In this document: piece by piece, positions 58,228-64,000 of the stretch
Layout of the letters: the number at the start of each line of letters is the position of its first letter
How positions within the stretch are numbered: the first letter of the stretch is position 1
Made by a program: the position numbers and the translations under genes
NCBI GenBank assembly: GCA_031378845.1
Contig: JANNES010000001.1
Span: forward strand, 99,635-163,634
DNA length: 64,000 bases
DNA from: JAJNPS01 sp031378845
GTDB taxonomy: Bacteria > Pseudomonadota > Alphaproteobacteria > Rhodobacterales > Rhodobacteraceae
Direction of reading: 5' to 3'
The notes under the pieces: generated by a model
Told to the model about the DNA's origin: nothing
Databases searched by the model: none
The model's input: only the letters and a program-made list of their open reading frames with translations

Positions 58228-61070
58228 CAGCGCCCGCCCTCGGCCCGGCTGGGGTCGATGTCGAACGCCGTCGGATTGACCGGCTCGCCGCCTGCGCGCG
58301 CCAAACGCGACAATGATGCCAGCGACAGCATCACCGCGCCCAGCACGCACAGGAATACGCCAAGGTCAAAGATGGACGCCGTCGTCAGCTCAAACGTCTC
58401 CAGCGGCCAGAGGCTCACATAGTCATAGCCCGAGGTCAGGAACGGCAATCCGAACACCAAAGCGCCCACACCTGCAGCCCAGGCGACCAGCACGCCTGCG
58501 CCGATCACGGTGTGATGGTCCACGCGTTGGCGTGCCTGCGACCAGGCAAAGCCCGAGGCGATGTATTGCATCAAAAGCGCTATCGCCACGACCAGCCCCG
58601 CGACGAACCCGCCGCCGGGTAGATTATGGCCGCGCAGGTACAGATAGATCCCCGCCATCAGCGCCAGAGGCAGCAAGAACCGCGTGGCCACCGCCAGCAT
58701 CATCGGGTGGCGATCACCCGCGACGTCACGGCGGCGACCACGCGCCAATGCAGCAAGGGCGGTCGGGCTGCGCAAGATCGCCTCGGTCAGGGCAAAGATG
58801 ATCAGCGCCGCGATGCCCAGCACGATGATCTCGCCAAAGGTGTCATAGCCGCGGAAATCGACGATGATGGTGTTGACCGCATTGGTGCCCCCCGCCCCGG
58901 GTTTCGACTGCGCAAGATGAAAGGCCGAAATCGGGTCGAACGCGGCCTCGCGCGTCATCAGCGCAAAGGCAAGTGCGGTCGCACCAGCACCCGCCAGCCC
59001 GGCGATGCCAAGATCGCGCAAACGACGCCAGCTAGTACTTTCCACCGGTGTTTCCTTGGGCAGAAAGTTCAGCGCGATCAGCATCAAGAGGACCGTCACA
59101 ACCTCGACCGCCAATTGTGTGATGGCCAGATCGGGGGCGGACAGATAGGCGAACCCTGCCGACAGGATCAGCCCCACGATGCCCGTCAGGATCAGCGCCA
59201 CCAAGCGGTTGCGATGCATCAAAATCGTGGCAAATGCGGCCAGCATCAGCACCGCCCACGGAATGGCCGCCACCGCCTCAACCGGCAGCATCGTGCGCGT
59301 GCCCGCCAGATGCGTGCCCGTCACAAAGGTCGCGGTCCCGGCGGCAAGGATCGTCAGCGTCGCAATTGCCGCCGCGCGGGTCAGCGCGCCATCATGGAGC
59401 CAGCCCGTCACGCCGCGCGCGACCCTCGCAAGGCCCCCGATTGCCGCATCAAAGATCGTCTTAGCCTCCGGGCGCGGGGCGGCATCCCAAATTGCGCGCA
59501 GCCGTGGATAAAGCCCAAGCAGCGCCAGACCTGCGCCAACGGCGGCCAGCGACATCCACAAGGCCGGGGCCTCCAGCCCATGCCACAGGTGGATCGTCTT
59601 TTGCACCGGGGTCCCCGTGACCGCACTGGCCGCCGCATTGACCAGCCAGGACGCGGTCAGCATCGGGAACAGGCCAATTGCCACGACCAGACCCGCCAGC
59701 AGACCCGGCGCAAACCACAGGCCCACACTCGGATCATGCGGGGTATGGGGATAATCGTGCCGCACCGGTCCGAGGAACCCGTGCGCCAGAAACCGGAAAC
59801 TGTAGGCGACCGAGAACAGCGCGCCAAGTGTCGCCAAGAGCCCCATTGCCCAAGGCGTCAGCCAGACCGCCTGCGCGGCCTCTTCCAGCATCATTTCCTT
59901 GCTGAGAAACCCGTTCAGCGGCGGGATCCCTGCCATCGACAGGCTGGCGAGCGTCGTGATCGCAAACGTGATCGGCATCAGGGTCCGCAGGCCCCCGAGC
60001 CGCCGCAGATCGCGGGTATGTGCTGCGTGATCGATGATCCCGGCCAGCAGAAAGAGGGCGGCCTTGAAGGTGGCATGGTTGATGATGTGAAACACCGCAA
60101 CGGTTGCCGCAGCCTTGGTCCCGAACCCCAACAGCATGGTGATCAGGCCCAGATGACTGACCGTGGAGAACGCGAGCAGCGCCTTGAGGTCATCCTTGAA
60201 CAGCGCGATCTTGGCCGCCATCACCATGGTCACCATTCCGGTTGTGGCCACGATCCAGAACCACTCCGGCGTGCCCGCCAGTACCGGCCAGAGCCGCGCA
60301 ATCACGAACAGCCCGGCCTTCACCATCGTCGCCGAATGCAGATAAGCCGAGACGGGCGTGGGCGCGGCCATCGCATGTGGCAGCCAGAAATGGAACGGGA
60401 ACTGCGCGGATTTGGTGAATGCGCCCAAAAGGATCAGGATCAGCGCAGGCAGATACCAGTCGCTGGCCTGGATCGCCTCTTTCTGCGTCAGGATCACGCT
60501 CAGGTCATAAGACCCCGCGATCTGCCCCAGAATCAGCATCCCTGCGATCATCGCAAGACCCCCGCCGCTTGTCACCGCCAGTGCCATGCGCGCGCCCTGC
60601 CGCCCCTCGGGCAGATGTTTCCAGAACCCGATCAAAAGGAATGATGACAGCGATGTCAGTTCCCAGAAAATTAACAAAAGCAAGATGTTGTCGGACAGCA
60701 CGATCCCCAGCATCGCGCCTTGGAACAGCATAAGGTAGGTAAAGAACTGGCCCGCCGGATACTCTGCCGCCAGATAGAAATGCGCGTAGAGCACGATCAA
60801 GAGCCCAATGCCGAGGATCAGCCCGGCGAACAACAGCCCCAACCCGTCCAGCATGAAATTGGCGTTCAGCCCCAGCGCGGGCATCCAGTCGATAGGGGTC
60901 ACAACCATTTGACCTTGCAAAACGACGGGGGCCTGCCAGACCACCAGCCCCAGCGCCAATGCGGTTGCAAAACCTGCAGCCATTGCCGAGGCGCCGCGCC
61001 CAAAGCGAATGGCCAAACTGGCCAGAACCGCGCCCAGAAATGGCACTGCTGCAATCAGGGCAAGCGTCAT
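58227..61070 (-). CDS. mrpA: Mrp-type Na+/H+ antiporter subunit A (A/B fusion)
   Basis: A 947-residue fused subunit. The N-terminal NuoL-like part (about 1-500) has DNILLLLIFWELTSLSSFLLIGFW, AFTKSAQFPFHFWLPHAMAAPTPVSAYLHSATMVKAG and AGIPPLNGFLSKEMM. The middle (about 600-790) contains the MrpA-specific DLAITQLAVEVVTVLLMLIALNFLP. The last 140 residues are an MnhB domain (FLLPLALMAGIYLYLRGHNLPGGGFVAGLVVAIALL), so no separate mrpB exists. It heads the six-gene operon mrpA-C-D-E-F-G, which supports Na+ or K+ extrusion and pH homeostasis. The 121 bp upstream should hold the promoter; I see no clear boxes. Confidence 0.95.
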   Translation of the reverse strand: MTLALIAAVPFLGAVLASLAIRFGRGASAMAAGFATALALGLVVWQAPVVLQGQMVVTPIDWMPALGLNANFMLDGLGLLFAGLILGIGLLIVLYAHFYLAAEYPAGQFFTYLMLFQGAMLGIVLSDNILLLLIFWELTSLSSFLLIGFWKHLPEGRQGARMALAVTSGGGLAMIAGMLILGQIAGSYDLSVILTQKEAIQASDWYLPALILILLGAFTKSAQFPFHFWLPHAMAAPTPVSAYLHSATMVKAGLFVIARLWPVLAGTPEWFWIVATTGMVTMVMAAKIALFKDDLKALLAFSTVSHLGLITMLLGFGTKAAATVAVFHIINHATFKAALFLLAGIIDHAAHTRDLRRLGGLRTLMPITFAITTLASLSMAGIPPLNGFLSKEMMLEEAAQAVWLTPWAMGLLATLGALFSVAYSFRFLAHGFLGPVRHDYPHTPHDPSVGLWFAPGLLAGLVVAIGLFPMLTASWLVNAAASAVTGTPVQKTIHLWHGLEAPALWMSLAAVGAGLALLGLYPRLRAIWDAAPRPEAKTIFDAAIGGLARVARGVTGWLHDGALTRAAAIATLTILAAGTATFVTGTHLAGTRTMLPVEAVAAIPWAVLMLAAFATILMHRNRLVALILTGIVGLILSAGFAYLSAPDLAITQLAVEVVTVLLMLIALNFLPKETPVESTSWRRLRDLGIAGLAGAGATALAFALMTREAAFDPISAFHLAQSKPGAGGTNAVNTIIVDFRGYDTFGEIIVLGIAALIIFALTEAILRSPTALAALARGRRRDVAGDRHPMMLAVATRFLLPLALMAGIYLYLRGHNLPGGGFVAGLVVAIALLMQYIASGFAWSQARQRVDHHTVIGAGVLVAWAAGVGALVFGLPFLTSGYDYVSLWPLETFELTTASIFDLGVFLCVLGAVMLSLASLSRLARAGGEPVNPTAFDIDPSRAEGGR

Positions 61071-61191
61071 CTAGGCGGTGGTCCTCGTCGGAGCGGGGGC
61101 GTTCTGGGGCGTCTTGGCGCCTCTCGTGCGGGTTCTTGACAATGAGGGCACGTCGCCACGCAGATCAACCCCTAACTGCGGCCGGGGTCTC

Positions 61192-61803
61192 TCAGCGGTT
61201 TTGCAAGGTGATGTCGGCGGGTCGTGATCTGGCCTGCACGATGCGAATATTGGGCAGGTCGTTGCTCGCGATCCAATGCGAGGCCGCCTGCGGTGTCTTG
61301 CCGTAGTGCAGCCAACGCGCGGTCAGCCGCTGCACCAGTTCCTCCTCGGTCACCGCCAGAAAGACCGTCAGGTCGAACTGCGCTGCAAGCGGCGCCCAGG
61401 GCTCCGTGTCCAGCAAGAGATAGTTGCCCTCGAACACCACAATCCGGTCATCCGGGCCGACGATATCGGCGGCGCCGCGTGACAACTCCATGCCGCGGTC
61501 AAAGATCGGGATCGCCACCTCAGGCTCGGTTTGCAGGCGCGTCACCAGATGGCGAAAGCCCATCACATCGAACGTCTCGGGCGCGCCCTTGCGCGATTGC
61601 AGGCCGCGCGCGCGCAGAACCGCGTCGTCATAGTGAAACCCGTCCATCGGGACGACCCGCGCGCCGGGACCGATCATCCGCACCAGATCGGCGGCAACCG
61701 TCGACTTGCCCGCTCCCGGTGGGCCGGCCACCGCCACCATGAAGCGGCCCGGACGCTGTGACGCCCGGGCCTTGATCTCGACGGCAAGCTCGGGCGGGGT
61801 CAT
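61192..61803 (-). CDS. frcK: Nucleoside/sugar kinase-like P-loop protein FrcK
   Basis: A 203-residue P-loop kinase of the uridine/pantothenate kinase type. Walker A GPPGAGKST lies at residues 27-35, followed by VPMDGFHYDDAVLRARG, RKGAPETFDVMGF, PIFDRGMELS and VVFEGNYLLLD. The ATG at 61803 overlaps the frcA stop by 4 nt. The arrangement transporter-then-kinase matches frcBCAK of Sinorhizobium meliloti, where FrcK is a putative kinase; phosphorylation of the imported sugar is likely but unproven here. Last gene of the operon. Confidence 0.88.
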   Translation of the reverse strand: MTPPELAVEIKARASQRPGRFMVAVAGPPGAGKSTVAADLVRMIGPGARVVPMDGFHYDDAVLRARGLQSRKGAPETFDVMGFRHLVTRLQTEPEVAIPIFDRGMELSRGAADIVGPDDRIVVFEGNYLLLDTEPWAPLAAQFDLTVFLAVTEEELVQRLTARWLHYGKTPQAASHWIASNDLPNIRIVQARSRPADITLQNR

Positions 61804-62585
61804 GCGACCTCGGTCACGCCTTCGGGCAGTTTGGCCCCGGTCATGAAGGCCACCGCATCCGACATCGAGTAGTCGCCGGGCTTGATCATGCAAAGGCGGC
61901 GGCCCAGACGGTGGATGTGGATGCGGTCGGCGACCTCGAACACATGCGGCATGTTGTGGCTGATGAGGATAATCGGGATGCCCCGCGCCCGCACATCGCG
62001 GATCAGTTCCAGCACCCGGCGGCTTTCCTTGACGCCAAGGGCAGCCGTCGGCTCGTCGAGAATGACGACCTTGGACCCGAAGGCTGCCGCCCGTGCGACC
62101 GCCACGCCCTGACGCTGGCCGCCCGACAACGTCTCCACCGTTTGGTTGATGTTCTGAATGGTCATCAACCCCAGTTCCGACAGCTTGTCGCGGGCAAACT
62201 TTTGCATCCTTGGCCGGTCCATCTGACGGAAGATTGTCCCCATCAGCCCGGGCTTCAGCCATTCGCGGCCCAGAAACATGTTGTCGGCGATCGACAGCGC
62301 AGGCGACATGGCAAGGTTTTGATAGACGGTCTCGATGCCTTCGGCGCGCGCATCTTCGGGCGAGCGGAAATGCACTTCCCGCCCCTCCAGTTCGATGCTG
62401 CCGTGATCGGGGGTCACAGCGCCGGACAACGCCTTGATAAGCGTCGACTTGCCAGCGCCGTTGTCGCCAATGACACCAAGGATCTCACCGGGCATCAGTT
62501 CGAAATCGGCACCGTTCATCGCCACGACGGTGCCGTAGCGCTTCATCAGGCCGCGGGCCCGGAGAGCCGGTTGAACTTCACTCAT
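61800..62585 (-). CDS. frcA: Fructose-type sugar ABC transporter ATP-binding protein FrcA
   Basis: A 261-residue ATPase. Walker A GDNGAGKST at 40-48, signature LSGGQ at 153-157 and Walker B VVILDEP at 173-179 are present, with a Q-loop near VYQNLAM. Only one nucleotide-binding domain, unlike RbsA/XylG, fits FrcA. The ATG at 62585 overlaps the frcC stop; an ATG upstream would lie inside frcC. It powers uptake with FrcC and FrcB. Confidence 0.92.
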   Translation of the reverse strand: MSEVQPALRARGLMKRYGTVVAMNGADFELMPGEILGVIGDNGAGKSTLIKALSGAVTPDHGSIELEGREVHFRSPEDARAEGIETVYQNLAMSPALSIADNMFLGREWLKPGLMGTIFRQMDRPRMQKFARDKLSELGLMTIQNINQTVETLSGGQRQGVAVARAAAFGSKVVILDEPTAALGVKESRRVLELIRDVRARGIPIILISHNMPHVFEVADRIHIHRLGRRLCMIKPGDYSMSDAVAFMTGAKLPEGVTEVA

Positions 62586-63661
62586 TGAGACGCCCTCCGA
62601 AGCCATTGGTCAAGTGCGACGGCGATGATCACAAGGCACCCCGCCGCGAACATCTGCCAGTAGTCGTCCACCCCCGCCAGCGACAGGCCGGTGTTGAACA
62701 CGCCCACGATGAAGGCGCCGAGAACCGACCCGATGATCGACCCGCGCCCGCCGAACAGCGAGGTGCCGCCGATCACCACAGCAGTGATCGAGGCGAGGTT
62801 GATCGTGGAAAAGGCGATGGGTGAAACCGAGCCGACGCGGCCGATGGCGATCCAGGCGGCAAAGCCGCAGATCAGGCCTGCCACCACATAGACCGAGATC
62901 AGCACGCGGTTGACCCTTATCCCCGACAGCATTGCTGCTTCGGGATCGTCGCCGATGGCATGCACATGCCGACCCCAGGCCGTATGGTTCAGCACATACC
63001 ACAGCACGGCGGCCAGCAGGAACAGCGTGATCCCGCCAAGGCTGAGGCTCGCGCCGCCCATGTTGAAGCTTTGACCGAACCACAGCAGGCCCGGCGCGGT
63101 CGCCTCGATATCGACGTTGCGGATGGATTCAGACTGCGAATACCACAGCGTCAGCGCCGAAAAGATCGACAGCGTTCCCAGCGTCACGATGAACGGTGGA
63201 AGCTTGATGCGCGCAACCAGCACACCGTTTACGGCACCCATCATCGCCCCGAAGCCCAGGCCGATCAGCACTGCAACAAGCATCGGCACGCCGGAAAACA
63301 CAGCGAGGTTGCCCATGATCAACGAGCACAGCACAAGGATCGCGCCCACCGACAGGTCGATTCCCGCAGTCAGGATCACCAGCGTCTGCGCCAGCGCCAC
63401 AAAGCCCGTGACCGTCACCTGTTTCAACACGGTGGACAGCGCGCCCATCCCGAAAAACCGTGGCGCGATGATCGAAAAAATGGCGATCGAGATCAGCAGC
63501 ACAAGGGCCGGGATCATCGTCGGATAGACCCGCAGGAAGTTTCGCATGACATGCGTGAAGGACTTGTCGTCTTTTTCGAAGGAGGCAACGACAGTGTCGG
63601 CCTTGGCGAGCGTCGCCTCATAGTCGGATATCGTCTTGGTTGGTGCGTCTTCGGCGCTCAT
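62582..63661 (-). CDS. frcC: Fructose-type sugar ABC transporter permease FrcC
   Basis: A 359-residue permease of the RbsC/XylH family. A cytoplasmic N-terminus of about 45 residues is followed by eight to ten helices. The conserved GITVIVLTAGIDLSVG-type motif here reads QTLVILTAGIDLSVGAILVLCSLIMGN, and VIGGTSLFGGRGSIIGSVLGAFIVGVFNTGLSL near the end is typical. The 116-bp gap to frcB contains a hairpin; the stop overlaps frcA. Confidence 0.93.
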   Translation of the reverse strand: MSAEDAPTKTISDYEATLAKADTVVASFEKDDKSFTHVMRNFLRVYPTMIPALVLLISIAIFSIIAPRFFGMGALSTVLKQVTVTGFVALAQTLVILTAGIDLSVGAILVLCSLIMGNLAVFSGVPMLVAVLIGLGFGAMMGAVNGVLVARIKLPPFIVTLGTLSIFSALTLWYSQSESIRNVDIEATAPGLLWFGQSFNMGGASLSLGGITLFLLAAVLWYVLNHTAWGRHVHAIGDDPEAAMLSGIRVNRVLISVYVVAGLICGFAAWIAIGRVGSVSPIAFSTINLASITAVVIGGTSLFGGRGSIIGSVLGAFIVGVFNTGLSLAGVDDYWQMFAAGCLVIIAVALDQWLRRASQ

Positions 63662-63722
63662 CTGTGCGTGTTCCTCCGATTTACAGCCTGGTCCCGTTTG
63701 AAGACGCTACCCCGGCTATGAA

Positions 63723-63748
63723 GAAGGGCGACTGTAAAGCCGCCCTTC
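63723..63748 (-). terminator. Hairpin between frcB and frcC (partial terminator or stability element)
   Basis: GAAGGGCG (63723-63730) and CGCCCTTC (63741-63748) form an 8-bp stem with a 10-nt loop in the frcB-frcC gap. No long T-tract follows on the minus strand. Such hairpins after binding-protein genes commonly keep the binding protein in excess over the membrane parts. Confidence 0.55.
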
Positions 63749-63777
63749 CACTAATCAAGCCACTCGTTATGGCCTTA

Positions 63778-64000
63778 TCAGCCCCAGCAGAGCTCGGTGC
63801 CCTTGGTTGTGTCGATCGACGGCACGCCTTCGGCCGGCTTGTCGGTGACCAGGTTCACTCCGGTGTTCATGAAGGTCAGGCCTTCGGTCACGGTCGGCTT
63901 GGTGCCGTCCTTGGCGTAAGCCACGATCGCCTCGATGCCCTTGGACGCCATCAGCAGCGGATATTGCTGCGAGGTGGCGCCGATCACGCCCGACTTGACC
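63778..64000 (-). CDS. frcB: Fructose-type sugar ABC transporter substrate-binding protein, C-terminal part
   Basis: Only the last 74 or so codons are inside the window. The frame reads SGVIGATSQQYPLLMASKGIEAIVAYAKDGTKPTVTEG and ends TKGTELCWG, the C-terminal lobe of an RbsB/FrcB-type periplasmic sugar-binding protein. It is the first gene of frcBCAK and continues past position 64000. Identification leans on the neighbours. Confidence 0.82.
   Translation of the reverse strand, partial: VKSGVIGATSQQYPLLMASKGIEAIVAYAKDGTKPTVTEGLTFMNTGVNLVTDKPAEGVPSIDTTKGTELCWG

Noticed and set aside
58626..60644. Very long open frame on the plus strand opposite mrpA
   Set aside because: The translation is rich in Arg, Gln, His and Pro with no hydrophobic pattern or motif; it is the usual antisense artefact of a GC-rich gene, and mrpA on the other strand is unambiguous.

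Overview
The window is GC-rich (low 60s percent by eye), densely packed, and reads as a chromosomal segment of an alphaproteobacterium of the family Rhodobacteraceae (Roseobacter-type). The evidence is gene content and order: glcDEF, an ALDH16-type double aldehyde dehydrogenase next to deoC, frcBCAK, a fused A/B Mrp antiporter, a pyrB/pyrC-like pair followed by plsY, and many 1-4 nt stop/start overlaps. I see no rRNA, tRNA, CRISPR array, transposase, integrase or phage gene.

Layout. 1-1049 (minus): truncated hydroxypyruvate isomerase and a DUF1285 protein. 1110-7838 (plus): a coupled operon of MoxR ATPase, DUF58, DUF4159 and VWA/amidotransferase-like membrane proteins, probably a chaperone-like envelope system. 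7846-8556 (minus): DUF599. 8644-12884 (plus): glycolate oxidase glcD-glcE-small membrane protein-glcF, with a palindrome in front of glcD. 12948-14599: two coupled exported trypsin-like proteases. 14733-15212: Hsp20 with a sigma-32-like promoter. 15275-21370 (minus): a small protein, a winged-helix/TPR regulator, a VWA membrane protein overlapping an ECF sigma gene, and a BciB/FrhB-like Fe-S protein. 21725-23665 (plus): DUF3857/transglutaminase protein. 23826-29870 (mostly minus): peptidoglycan-binding protein, aminotransferase and SDR pair, a decayed plus-strand SDR, a cupin, YghU-like GST and GabD. 29976-30758: alpha/beta hydrolase. 30836-34264 (minus): coiled-coil membrane protein, OmpA-type protein and UbiA. 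34278-38332 (plus): RsmE, GNAT, membrane protein, glutamate-cysteine ligase and a small internally duplicated membrane protein. 38438-41591 (minus): plsY, a dihydroorotase-like protein lacking key active-site residues, a 36-residue membrane protein and pyrB. 41696-47428 (plus): uracil-DNA glycosylase, RND adaptor and RND permease. 47440-48945: DsbD N-domain-like protein and YqgE. 49112-50023: an AT-richer orphan gene beside a repeat block. 50355-53785 (minus): ALDH16 and deoC. 53964-55267: nhaD, broken by a one-base frameshift. 55268-61070 (minus): mrpG, F, E, D, C and A/B. 61192-64000 (minus): frcK, frcA, frcC and the 3' end of frcB.

How the parts fit. Metabolic modules handle C2 compounds (glycolate and hydroxypyruvate), deoxyribose and aldehydes, succinate semialdehyde and fructose-type sugars. 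NhaD (if intact) and Mrp fit a sodium-rich, probably marine, habitat. MoxR/DUF58, the ECF-VWA pair, DUF3857, OmpA and the two proteases suggest investment in envelope maintenance. I did not find a clearly new large system. The most unusual items are the ECF sigma/VWA overlap, the degenerate dihydroorotase beside pyrB, the coupled protease pair, the nhaD frameshift, the decayed SDR and several uncharacterised palindromes in promoter regions.
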